Below, piece after piece: positions 1 through 6,153 of a stretch of 6,854 nucleotides of DNA. A program made the position numbers and the translations under genes. The notes under the pieces are model-generated. The model searched no databases and was not told the DNA's origin. It was given only the letters and a program-made list of their open reading frames with translations. How positions within the stretch are numbered: position 1 is the first letter of the stretch; every line of letters starts with the position of its first letter. Source of the DNA: JAAYFT01 sp036562765 (lineage in GTDB: Bacteria; Bacillota; Clostridia; Tissierellales; Tissierellaceae); NCBI GenBank assembly GCA_036562765.1, contig DATCJO010000071.1, positions 1-6,854 on the forward strand, given 5' to 3'.

Positions 1-29
1 CGGCTTACAGATTTACTCATCAAATGCGT

Positions 30-64
30 GAAATTTGAAGGCTTACAGCCTTCAAATTTCTTTT
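30..64 (+). terminator. Rho-independent terminator of an upstream gene outside the window
   Basis: A perfect 13 bp inverted repeat (GAAATTTGAAGGC at 30-42, its complement at 48-60) encloses a 5-nt TTACA loop and is followed by a T-rich run (57-64, interrupted by one C). The T-run lies only on the right, so it terminates plus-strand transcription that enters from the left. The motif GGCTTACAG occurs at 2-10 and again across the stem and loop at 40-48. Confidence 0.8.
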
Positions 65-88
65 ATACTGAGTTATGAAATAAAAACA

Positions 89-117
89 TTGTAGATGATT
101 TGATTTTGTGTTATAAT
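89..117 (+). promoter_or_regulatory. Candidate extended -10 promoter
   Basis: A perfect TATAAT (112-117) is preceded by TG in the extended -10 position (109-110). A weaker TTGTAG (89-94) lies 17 nt upstream. Transcription would begin near 124. No plus-strand gene follows: the next gene, ending at 400, is on the other strand. The promoter therefore either drives a short non-coding RNA or is a chance match in AT-rich DNA. Confidence 0.4.
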
Positions 118-156
118 GATATCGTTTGCTTTATTCTGCAATATTTTTAAACCTGT

Positions 157-182
157 CTTATTTGGATTAAAATAAGTTTTTT
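157..182 (+). terminator. Weak hairpin plus T-run, possible terminator
   Basis: A 7 bp stem (CTTATTT at 157-163, AAATAAG at 170-176) with a 6-nt loop is followed by six T (177-182). The stem has only one G-C pair, so it would be a weak terminator. Its position about 60 nt downstream of the promoter-like 89-117 is what makes it worth recording. Confidence 0.3.
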
Positions 183-399
183 ATAATCATTAATCCAACT
201 ATGCACCTATGTTAAGTAATAAAGATTGTACTAACTATATGAATTACTGTTATAACATTTTAGATATCAAAAAATGCAGCTATTTAGGTACATATCCTAT
301 TAGTACTGCTTATATTTATTTACTATTTAGTAAATAACACCAATAAAATTATAATCATAATTGATATTCCATGATTTAAAGATTAAGATTATTTTCTTA
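183..399. other. Intergenic stretch with one AT-rich dyad
   Basis: I see no coding sequence in this stretch. The only clear structure is a perfect 10 bp inverted repeat (316-325 and 328-337) around TT. It sits about 65 nt past the stop codon of the secreted-protein gene, and no T-run follows it on either strand. It could be a weak 3' end structure or a protein-binding dyad. Confidence 0.4.
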
Positions 400-1002
400 T
401 TATTGTAACTCACCTAATGTTGAAGCAATTCTCACCGCTACTGTTCCACTAAGGGCAGAACCATCTGTTGACGTAATATTAACATATCTTGTTTTAGATG
501 AAAATAAGCCAACTTTACCTTCATAGTATTTTGTAACTCGTTTTCCTGCGCCAACTGTGAACTCTTCTATGACGTCTCCAGTACTAGTCTTATATGTGAC
601 AGTTACATTATATTTCCTAGAGCTTGTATTATCTATCCAAACCTTATAGTAAGTCATATCCGAAGTCAAATCAAATCTAACAGATTGAGATCCATTTGGG
701 TCTGTTAAACTCTTATCAACAACTTTTTCTGATGCCATTAGGGATATTCCATCTGTATCTACATTGACAGTATAAAAACTTTCATCATTCTGTAAATTGC
801 TTAAATCCTCCTCAATAGTTTTTATACAGATATCTTTACCATCATTTAAGGCTCTTAACTCATTTACATTCAACGGCTCAATTTCCGTCCTAAGTAGCTT
901 ATCTACCATTATCCCATCTTTACTAGTAGCATATACATTAATTGAAATTAATGAAACAACCACTACAAGTGCTAGTATGACACTAAAAAACTTTTTCCTC
1001 AT
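400..1002 (-). CDS. Uncharacterised secreted protein with signal peptide
   Basis: I do not recognise this protein. With the start chosen here it has 200 residues. Residues 1-25 form a clear Sec signal peptide: basic MRKK, a hydrophobic core, and a likely cleavage after VYA-25. The mature part is acidic up to about residue 100. It then becomes rich in alternating hydrophobic residues and Ser/Thr (about 107-195), which suggests one beta-sandwich-like domain. There is no LPXTG sorting signal, no lipobox and no second membrane segment, and the only cysteine is C59, so the product is probably released or loosely wall-bound. An in-frame ATG exists at 1026 without a ribosome binding site, and another at 1008 is too close to one. 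The ATG at 1002 has AGAAAGGGG (1012-1020) 9 nt upstream, so I use it. It follows the sigma/anti-sigma pair on the same strand after 178 bp. It may be a target of that sigma factor or simply a neighbour, and I found no convincing promoter motif in the gap. Confidence 0.8.
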   Translation of the reverse strand: MRKKFFSVILALVVVVSLISINVYATSKDGIMVDKLLRTEIEPLNVNELRALNDGKDICIKTIEEDLSNLQNDESFYTVNVDTDGISLMASEKVVDKSLTDPNGSQSVRFDLTSDMTYYKVWIDNTSSRKYNVTVTYKTSTGDVIEEFTVGAGKRVTKYYEGKVGLFSSKTRYVNITSTDGSALSGTVAVRIASTLGELQ

Positions 1003-1180
1003 TTCCATTATCCCCTTTCTAATCATGTAGTTTTTTAAATTAATGTTTGCATTTTAAATTTTCATTGGTATCACATCATTTCATTTTATAGAGCTTTTTC
1101 TGCTCTTACTTATATAACGTTTGAAAGAATGTTTTCCCTACAAAAAAACTTTAATTTTTTAAAAAACTATTTGGTATTTT

Positions 1181-1888
1181 TTACTTTTCTGATATAGATT
1201 CTGCTATCTTGTTTAATTCATTTATAGATATTTTTCCCCAGAGACTAAAGGTATAACCATCCATATTCCATATGACTCCATTGTCAAACCTATCATCTAC
1301 TGCAGTTATAGAGAATGCTTTATTATCCAATACTACATGGCTATCTATTTTATGATTTTCATTATCAACAGATATATTTGTAATACTATTTTCTGGACGA
1401 TAAGAAAATCTAATTTTATCACCTTGGTTATTTATAAACTCCATATTTGTGACATTTCCTAGTTCTTCATAATTTTTTTGCAGATATCCTTCAGGCAAAT
1501 ATTCTAAAGTCCACTCTTTCTTCTCAACAATTATTTCTTCATCTCTAAATGTAAATGAAGTGAATTTTTCATACCATTCAACAAGAACTTTTCCTACTGC
1601 TGCACGAACTTCAGTATTAAAAAGCAATGTACCAAACAGCAAGCCTAATACAATAACAAGAATTGATGCTACCCTTCTACTGTAAAGCATAGCATTCTTT
1701 AAAAATTTTCTTCTATGGTCTTTTACAAAGAGTTTTTTCATCCGCATTTCAAATTCCCAAGAAAATGAATATATCTCAGCGAGTTGTTCATTTGTTGGAA
1801 TAGAGTCAATCTTTTCATTAAAATCATCAATGACTGCTTGACGAAATAGCGCTTCAAAAATCACATCATTTACTTGATCTTTATTCAT
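1181..1888 (-). CDS. DUF4367-type membrane protein, probable anti-sigma factor
   Basis: The protein has 235 residues. An N-terminal cytoplasmic part (about 1-70) ends in a basic stretch, followed by one transmembrane helix (about 73-91, VASILVIVLGLLFGTLLF). An extracytoplasmic C-terminal domain (about 125-232) contains the WTLEYLPEGY motif and the GDKIRFSYRP strand typical of DUF4367. In Clostridia such proteins are routinely encoded directly after an ECF sigma factor. By position and topology this one is the likely partner that holds the sigma factor at the membrane and senses an envelope signal; that role is inferred, not shown. Its ATG overlaps the last 8 bases of the sigma gene, which implies translational coupling. 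GGAGGAGG lies 12 nt upstream, a rather long spacing. I see no zinc-binding anti-sigma (ZAS) HxxxCxxC motif, so it is not a ZAS-type anti-sigma factor. No strong terminator follows. Confidence 0.85.
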   Translation of the reverse strand: MNKDQVNDVIFEALFRQAVIDDFNEKIDSIPTNEQLAEIYSFSWEFEMRMKKLFVKDHRRKFLKNAMLYSRRVASILVIVLGLLFGTLLFNTEVRAAVGKVLVEWYEKFTSFTFRDEEIIVEKKEWTLEYLPEGYLQKNYEELGNVTNMEFINNQGDKIRFSYRPENSITNISVDNENHKIDSHVVLDNKAFSITAVDDRFDNGVIWNMDGYTFSLWGKISINELNKIAESISEK

Positions 1889-2438
1889 TATACTTCACAT
1901 CCTCCTCCATAAGCTTGCGAACTTTTGCTTTCGCTCTCATAATTCGTGTATCAACATGTTTTGGGGTCATACCTAGTTCCTCTCCGATTTCTTTATATGA
2001 CATATTTAGGAGATACTTCATAACCAGCACTTGCTTACTTATTTCATCAATTGTATTCATATGCTTACGGATAAGTTCATACTCAGACTCAAAAATAACT
2101 TGCTCTTCGACAGGTATCTCGTCTGACTCAAGAAATATTTCTAATTCCTCCATTGATTTATTAGAATAAGGTTTTTGCTTCCTTAATAGATCAATACATT
2201 TATTCCTTACTATAGTAACGGCTGAACGGCGAAAATCCATACAATCTAAATTTAAATATTTTTCTTTTCCCTTTATGATGGATATAAAAGCATTATGTAC
2301 TGCATCCTCAGCCATACTTTGATTCCTTGTAATCTTAATAGCATAATGAAACAGAGCATATTTATGCTCCTCATACAGGTCCTCCATCTTTTTCCTTTCC
2401 TGCTCTGTTTCAAGCATGGATAAATAAACAGTCAGCAA
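1881..2438 (-). CDS. ECF-type RNA polymerase sigma factor
   Basis: This 185-residue sigma-70 family protein has the short two-domain ECF layout. Region 2 covers about 21-88, with the hallmark AEDAVHNAF at 43-51 and the IVRNKCIDLLRK core-binding/-10 recognition helix at 76-87. Region 4 covers about 122-175, with a helix-turn-helix around MSYKEIGEELGM (146-157) and VDTRIMRAKAKVRKL. It would direct RNA polymerase to a small set of promoters when released by its partner. The start is TTG at 2438, supported by AAAGGTGGGAG just upstream. It is also supported by the N-terminal pattern (MLxxYLSxxETEQE then xxLYEE), which I recognise from clostridial relatives. The ATG at residue 8 lacks a ribosome binding site. 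The gene shares 8 bp with the downstream membrane protein, so the two form an operon. Confidence 0.93.
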   Translation of the reverse strand: MLTVYLSMLETEQERKKMEDLYEEHKYALFHYAIKITRNQSMAEDAVHNAFISIIKGKEKYLNLDCMDFRRSAVTIVRNKCIDLLRKQKPYSNKSMEELEIFLESDEIPVEEQVIFESEYELIRKHMNTIDEISKQVLVMKYLLNMSYKEIGEELGMTPKHVDTRIMRAKAKVRKLMEEDVKYNE

Positions 2439-2442
2439 TTTA

Positions 2443-2453
2443 CTCCCACCTTT
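2443..2453 (-). promoter_or_regulatory. Ribosome binding site that decides a TTG start
   Basis: AAAGGTGGGAG on the minus strand contains AGGTG (2447-2451), complementary to the 16S 3' end, 8 nt before the TTG at 2438. This favours TTG over the in-frame ATG codons at residues 8 and 18 of the sigma factor. The residue 18 ATG also has a passable purine run upstream, so it remains a weaker alternative. Confidence 0.6.
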
Positions 2454-2594
2454 ATCTCTACAAGTTTATTGGTTCCAGTACGTATTCATGCTCCACTAAA
2501 AATACACTTTTACTTTATACAAACTTCTTTATATATCTTTTTAACTCAATGTTCATGGAATTCATTGCTTTTTTAGTTGCTTTTATTATAACAT

Positions 2595-2623
2595 ACTATA
2601 TATGGATATATAAGTCTTTTCAA
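2595..2623 (-). promoter_or_regulatory. Promoter upstream of the sigma factor operon
   Basis: On the minus strand TTGAAA (2618-2623) and TATAGT (2595-2600) are separated by exactly 17 nt, a good housekeeping-type promoter. Transcription would start near 2588 and give an mRNA leader of about 150 nt before the TTG at 2438. I saw no ECF-type AAC/CGT promoter here, so autoregulation by the encoded sigma factor is not evident from sequence. Confidence 0.6.
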
Positions 2624-2675
2624 GGTATAATTGTAAACTCGGGTTCTCGCTGGACTTATATAATTACACTTATTT

Positions 2676-2704
2676 ATAAAAAATAAAATTTTTGTATTTG
2701 TCAA
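2676..2704 (-). promoter_or_regulatory. Outward-facing hybrid promoter at the IS21 left end
   Basis: The terminal bases of the insertion sequence, read outward on the minus strand, contain a perfect -35 TTGACA (2699-2704). In the flanking DNA TTTTAT (2676-2681) lies 17 nt away and TATAAA (2673-2678) 20 nt away. The -35 is ideal and the -10 only fair. It points toward the sigma factor operon about 240 nt downstream. Confidence 0.4.
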
Positions 2705-2745
2705 CCCAAAACTGTGCCATATTTTAATCGAAAACTGGGCCAGTT
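2699..2745 (+). repeat. IS21 left terminal repeat region
   Basis: It begins with TGTCAACCC and contains AAAACTGTGCCA (2708-2719) and AAAACTGGGCCA (2731-2742), 23 bp apart. These are probable transposase-binding sites. The second lies in a dyad, AACTGG (2733-2738) and CCAGTT (2740-2745). On the minus strand that dyad forms a short stem followed by four T, just after the istB stop codon, so it may also weakly terminate the istAB transcript. Confidence 0.8.
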
Positions 2746-2757
2746 GAAACAAAAAAA

Positions 2758-3516
2758 TTAATTGCTTTTCTCCAACCACTCTTTTGTTTCTTTTATCCTA
2801 TAGGAATCTCCATTCATATTTATTACATAGGATTTATGGGTCATTCTATCGATTAAGGCGGCTGTTAAGACTGCATCATTAAATATCTCATTCCATCTAT
2901 CAAAAGATAAATTTGTAGTAATTATTGTGGATTTTCTTTCGGCTCTTAGGGAAAGAAATGTAAATAATAATTCGCTTCCCTCCTTGTCAAATGAGATATA
3001 GCCTAGTTCATCTATTATTATTAAATCGTATTTTTCAAATCTTTTTTCAAATGTATATAGCTTTTTATCACTCCTAGTTTCTTTAAGTTCATTTATTAAT
3101 GATGCAGCTGTTGTAAAAAAAACTTTGTATCCTTCATTACAGGCATTAATGCCTAGCCCTATTGATAAATGAGTTTTACCAGTTCCAGGATTTCCAGCTA
3201 AGATAATATTTCTACTTTCATCTATGAAATTTAATGTTCTAAGCTCTTTAAATCTATTTTTAGCGTCTTCAGGCAGATAATCTACCTGAAGTTCATCTAG
3301 ATATTTTTTATATGGGAAACGAGCATTTTTAATCCTATTTTTCTTTCCATTTTCCTTTCTAACGTCATAGGCCTCTATGAAAATATCTTTTAAAAGCTCT
3401 TCGTAAGGTTGGTTTAATCTATATGCTTCTTCAATCTTCATTTTTAATCCTTGATTTATTCCTGGGATCTTTAATTCTGATACATACTTTTTAATTTCAT
3501 TTATTGTTTCATTCAA
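2758..3516 (-). CDS. istB: IS21-family transposition helper ATPase IstB
   Basis: This 252-residue AAA+ ATPase is full length for the family. It assembles on DNA, selects and bends the target, and stimulates the IstA transposase. Visible motifs are Walker A GNPGTGKT (108-115), Walker B LIIIDE (165-170), the ITTN sensor (199-202) and LIDRM (221-225), whose Arg224 is the likely arginine finger. The helical N-terminal part (1-95), with PYKKYLDEL (68-76), is the usual IstB N-domain. The start is TTG at 3516: its first four bases TTGA contain the istA stop codon. GGGAGG (3526-3531) lies 9 nt upstream, so the two proteins are translationally coupled. The first in-frame ATG is at residue 26 and has no such support. 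All catalytic motifs are intact. Confidence 0.95.
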   Translation of the reverse strand: MNETINEIKKYVSELKIPGINQGLKMKIEEAYRLNQPYEELLKDIFIEAYDVRKENGKKNRIKNARFPYKKYLDELQVDYLPEDAKNRFKELRTLNFIDESRNIILAGNPGTGKTHLSIGLGINACNEGYKVFFTTAASLINELKETRSDKKLYTFEKRFEKYDLIIIDELGYISFDKEGSELLFTFLSLRAERKSTIITTNLSFDRWNEIFNDAVLTAALIDRMTHKSYVINMNGDSYRIKETKEWLEKSN

Positions 3517-5099
3517 TTTTTATAACCTCCCACTGATTTTAAATTAAACATGTCATTTAATATTGATATTTGCTCTAATGATGCCTTTTGAATTGATAAA
3601 TCTTTAGATTCTAAGGGCTTATCCACAGTGGGAACCTTGAATACTACATTTCTAATGTTATCTGTATTAACCATTTCTTTTTTAATTTTTTCTAATTCCT
3701 TTACTGCTTTTAACACACTTTCCAAATCTTTTTCTTTTATTAATTCCAAAAGTACTATGAAATCTTTTGGATTATTGATATAATATTTATGATATATTTC
3801 TTGAAGTTCTGGAGAGAGCTGATGTCTACCTACACTAGAATGCAGCGCTCCAGGCTTCTTTTTTAATGTATGGATAAAATGATTTATATCCACAGTCCAA
3901 TGGTGGGTTGAGTAGGACCTTAGGTGGGTTGCTATTAATTTATCTTTGTAATATACTTCTATATTTTCTGGATAAATCTTTGCCATTACAAATTTACCAA
4001 CAAGATAATCTGGTACTGAATATTTATTTTGGTCTATATTAATCACACTGTATTTATTAACTCTAGCTTCTACTCTTCTGGATGTATCATAGGATGGTTT
4101 TAAAGGTATTAGATATTCCATCTCCTCATTTAAAGTATCTACTGGGCTCCTATTTTCAAGCCAATTTCTATTTTTAGAATTAAGCTTAAACAGCTTGTCT
4201 TCTAGGTGCTTATTGGCTTCTTCTATTGAATTAAAACTATTTTCTGATGAAAAAGCTTTTCTTCTAACAAATTCTACCCCCTTTTCTACATGACCTTTTT
4301 CATTACCTTTGGCTATATTACAAAATCTATATCTAAATCCATAGTACAAGGATATTTTAATTAAATCTTCTGTAGCCTCTTTCTCATTTCTCCCTACAAA
4401 TCTTTTTACTGCCTGTTTCATATTATCGTAAACTACTTCCCTATGAACACCTCCAATTTTATTAAAAGCCTTAACATGAATGTCTAAAAAATTTTCCATT
4501 TTCTGATTGTGGTAAAGCCTTGCAAAATGGTATGATCCTTTTGCTGTTGTAAAAAGCCCCATATTTAAAACAACTTCACGGCCGTCAATGGTAAGTTTAA
4601 CCTCTCCCCAATCAAATTCTAATGTTTCCCCTAAGTCATAGAATTGTCTTATATACGCTTCCTTTGTTTCATAGGTCTCTTTAATGTAGTTACAAACTGT
4701 GGTATAGCCAATATCAAATCCTTTATCTACTAGTTTTTCATGTATATCTACCTTTTTCATTAACTGCTTAGATCTTCCAGCCAATCGGTTTTTTTCATTT
4801 TCAGTAATAAGTTCATCTATTTCCTTAATTACTTCATCAGTTAATTTAGTTCTAGACCTATTGCTTGTATCATACTTTGGCTCAGATGCCATCTCATCAA
4901 TTAGAAGATATATTTCAGCCTTATTGCGACCCTCATCTTCCTTTAAAACCTCTAATATTTCACTTTTAGATTCAAATTCTTTAATATACTTTTGTACTGT
5001 AGTTCTAGAAATACCAAGTTCTTTACTAATTTGCCTTTGTGATTTGTTTTCCCTGAAATATCCTATTAATATTTCAGCTTTTTGGTCCATCTTTATCAC
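3513..5099 (-). CDS. istA: IS21-family transposase IstA
   Basis: This 528-residue DDE transposase cuts and joins the IS ends, together with IstB. The N-terminal helix-turn-helix is at about 15-42 (SQRQISKELGISRTTVQKY), and a second DNA-binding segment lies at about 85-140. The RNase H-like catalytic core follows, with D163 in EFDWGE, D225 in VVYDNMK and E272 in KGHVEKGV. The D-to-E spacing of 47 is normal for the family. A C-terminal beta-rich domain covers about 340-410 (NKYSVPDYLVG), and a helical tail probably contacts IstB. GTG at 5099 with GGGGGAG 7 nt upstream is used as the start. The ATG at 5090 with AAGGTG 6 nt upstream is nearly as good and would drop three residues. The reading frame is uninterrupted. 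It is transcribed from the promoter inside the IS end. Confidence 0.95.
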   Translation of the reverse strand: MIKMDQKAEILIGYFRENKSQRQISKELGISRTTVQKYIKEFESKSEILEVLKEDEGRNKAEIYLLIDEMASEPKYDTSNRSRTKLTDEVIKEIDELITENEKNRLAGRSKQLMKKVDIHEKLVDKGFDIGYTTVCNYIKETYETKEAYIRQFYDLGETLEFDWGEVKLTIDGREVVLNMGLFTTAKGSYHFARLYHNQKMENFLDIHVKAFNKIGGVHREVVYDNMKQAVKRFVGRNEKEATEDLIKISLYYGFRYRFCNIAKGNEKGHVEKGVEFVRRKAFSSENSFNSIEEANKHLEDKLFKLNSKNRNWLENRSPVDTLNEEMEYLIPLKPSYDTSRRVEARVNKYSVINIDQNKYSVPDYLVGKFVMAKIYPENIEVYYKDKLIATHLRSYSTHHWTVDINHFIHTLKKKPGALHSSVGRHQLSPELQEIYHKYYINNPKDFIVLLELIKEKDLESVLKAVKELEKIKKEMVNTDNIRNVVFKVPTVDKPLESKDLSIQKASLEQISILNDMFNLKSVGGYKN

Positions 5100-5107
5100 C
5101 TTCTATC

Positions 5108-5135
5108 TCCCCCTAAAAAAATACTTATAGGGGAA
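5108..5135 (-). promoter_or_regulatory. Leader hairpin that can mask the istA ribosome binding site
   Basis: On the minus strand CCCCTA (5128-5133) can pair with TAGGGG (5110-5115) across a 12-nt loop. A T·G and a T-A pair extend the stem to 8 bp, down to 5135 and 5108. The downstream arm is the GGGGGAG Shine-Dalgarno. The upstream arm overlaps the -10 box and the expected start point near 5128, so mRNA made from the element's own promoter would largely lack it. RNA reading in from outside would contain both arms. Confidence 0.45.
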
Positions 5136-5163
5136 TTATATTTTAAGGTGGACCAGTTTTCAA
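5135..5163 (-). promoter_or_regulatory. istAB promoter
   Basis: On the minus strand TTGAAA (5158-5163) and a perfect TATAAT (5135-5140) are 17 nt apart. Transcription would start near 5128, about 30 nt before istA. The -35 box abuts the inner AAAACTGG terminal repeat, so binding of the transposase to its ends could repress its own promoter. Confidence 0.75.
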
Positions 5164-5193
5164 TTGAAATGGTGGCCTACTTTTAGATTAACA
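5149..5193 (-). repeat. IS21 right terminal repeat region
   Basis: Read inward on the minus strand, the end starts TGTTAATCTAAAAG and contains AAAAGTAGGCCA (5173-5184) and AAAACTGGTCCA (5149-5160), 24 bp apart. These match the two repeats of the left end. Between them lies the perfect 12 bp palindrome TTTCAATTGAAA (5158-5169). Confidence 0.8.
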
Positions 5194-5280
5194 TAAACAG
5201 AAATTGCTATTCTAATTAAACTAAATGGAATATTAGAAAAAGGCTCAATTAAAAAAGTCTGGAAGAGGGTTATTAAAATA

Positions 5281-6060
5281 GTGTCAATTTGCATACTTGT
5301 TTTAGCTAATTTTTATGCTGTTTTCATATGTCTTTTTGTTATTGGTGGAAGTTATGAAGAAATAGGAGTAGAAATTCATGATGGTGAAAAGTATGTAGTT
5401 AGAGATATTGCTCCATGGATAAAGGTAAGGCCACTATATAATTACCATTTATATAAAAATCCATTTGTCTATAATGCAAATATAGTATATTTTGGTGAGG
5501 TTAAATTAGGGGAGCCTCTTATTGAAGAAGATAATATAGGGAAAACAAATACTATACCAGGAAAAATAGATGAAGATACTAATGGATATGAAAAAATAGA
5601 TATAGAGGAAATAGAAATACTTCCAGCTAATATAAAATACATACAAAAAATTGACAGTGATTTAAACTATGGTTTTTATCATATAGATCGTGCAGGTCAT
5701 CAATATTTATATGGATTTGTCAAATCTAAGGATAATGGGGCATCATGGGAAATAATTTATAAATTTCCTGCAAATAGTGAAATTTACTATGGACATTTTT
5801 TAGATGAAGAAATTGGTTTTGTTAATTTTGGTTCAGATGATGAATTATCCCTTCTTATGACTAAAGATGGTGGATTAAATTGGAATAAGGTTTCAATTGA
5901 TATAGCAGAAGGGAACAAGGGTATGGTTTATGTTCAGAATGTAGAAAAGATTGGAGAAAAAATTGAATTAACATTAGGGCTCCCTTCATGGACTGGTTCT
6001 AGTAAGAGGATTAAATATTATTCAATAGATGGGGGGATGTCATGGAAGTTAGATGAATAG
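5281..6060 (+). CDS. Membrane-anchored protein with three Asp-box repeats
   Basis: As called it has 259 residues. Residues about 3-22 form one hydrophobic helix, an uncleaved anchor or signal without a lipobox cysteine. The rest lies outside the membrane. Three Asp-box motifs (S/T-x-D-x-G-x-x-W) are at 149-156 (SKDNGASW), 194-201 (TKDGGLNW) and 248-255 (SIDGGMSW). Asp boxes mark turns in beta-propellers of the sialidase/BNR and Ycf48-like type. Three repeats are too few for a full sialidase propeller, no catalytic site is evident, and I do not assign an enzyme function. The only standard start in frame is GTG at 5281, with GGAAGAGGG 11 nt upstream. The frame stays open back to a TAA at 5194, and codons 5251-5268 would encode KKVWKR, a natural basic flank for the helix. 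The true or ancestral start may therefore lie upstream, for example ATT at 5248, or may have been lost. The gene is divergent from istA and about 90 bp from the IS end. Confidence 0.75.
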   Translation: MSICILVLANFYAVFICLFVIGGSYEEIGVEIHDGEKYVVRDIAPWIKVRPLYNYHLYKNPFVYNANIVYFGEVKLGEPLIEEDNIGKTNTIPGKIDEDTNGYEKIDIEEIEILPANIKYIQKIDSDLNYGFYHIDRAGHQYLYGFVKSKDNGASWEIIYKFPANSEIYYGHFLDEEIGFVNFGSDDELSLLMTKDGGLNWNKVSIDIAEGNKGMVYVQNVEKIGEKIELTLGLPSWTGSSKRIKYYSIDGGMSWKLDE

Positions 6061-6090
6061 GATAATCAATACTAATAAAGAAAGTTGTCG

Positions 6091-6120
6091 TTGATAATTA
6101 AGCTAATATTATGATATTAT
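6091..6120 (+). promoter_or_regulatory. Promoter of the toxin gene
   Basis: TTGATA (6091-6096) and TATTAT (6115-6120) are 18 nt apart, each matching five of six consensus bases. Transcription would start near 6127 and leave a leader of about 63 nt before the toxin ATG. Confidence 0.5.
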
Positions 6121-6153
6121 AAGGACAAGGTAATCGGAAAAGCAGGGTGTGGT

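Larger units (their letters stand above)
2699..5193 (-). mobile_element. Complete IS21-family insertion sequence
   Basis: The element is about 2.5 kb and carries intact istA and istB with a 4 bp overlap. The ends are imperfect inverted repeats that start with TG, as in IS21: TGTCAACCCAAAAC at 2699-2712 against TGTTAATCTAAAAG read from 5193 inward. The similarity continues for about 45 bp with one 1-nt gap. Each end has two copies of an AAAACTGGGCCA-like repeat spaced 23 or 24 bp apart, which fits the multiple IstA-binding sites of this family. The left flank (ending TTTGTATT) and the right flank (starting TAAACAGA) do not match, so no 4-8 bp target duplication is visible. Both genes look functional, so the element may be active or recently acquired. 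Confidence 0.9.

Noticed and set aside
797..1030. 77-codon plus-strand open frame with a hydrophobic stretch
   Set aside because: It is the antisense of the secreted protein's signal peptide region, and it has no ribosome binding site.
1100..1150. ECF-type promoter before the secreted protein gene (GGGAAAAC and CGTTAT on the minus strand)
   Set aside because: Only about 11 nt separate the two motifs, against about 16 in known ECF promoters, and no matching pair occurs upstream of the sigma gene.
1141..1175. Terminator after the DUF4367 gene
   Set aside because: The inverted repeat is only A and T runs (TTTTTTAAAAAA) with almost no G-C pairs; the T-run follows, but the stem would not be stable.
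1915..2169. 84-codon plus-strand open frame
   Set aside because: It is a shadow antisense to the well-supported sigma factor gene.
2625..2675. Imperfect inverted repeat and tRNA-like GGTTC in the flank left of the IS21 element
   Set aside because: The arms match poorly and no tRNA-like arms surround the motif, so neither an attachment site nor a tRNA fragment can be supported.
2573..2779. 68-codon minus-strand open frame between istB and the sigma operon
   Set aside because: It begins inside the istB 3' end, runs through the IS terminal repeat and out into the flank, and has no ribosome binding site or protein-like pattern.
4861..5130. 89-codon plus-strand open frame
   Set aside because: It is a shadow antisense to the 5' end of istA and runs through its promoter leader.
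2683..5197. ATAAA on both sides of the IS21 element as a target duplication
   Set aside because: Using it would move the left end 11 bp away from the position set by the aligned terminal repeats, so the match is chance.
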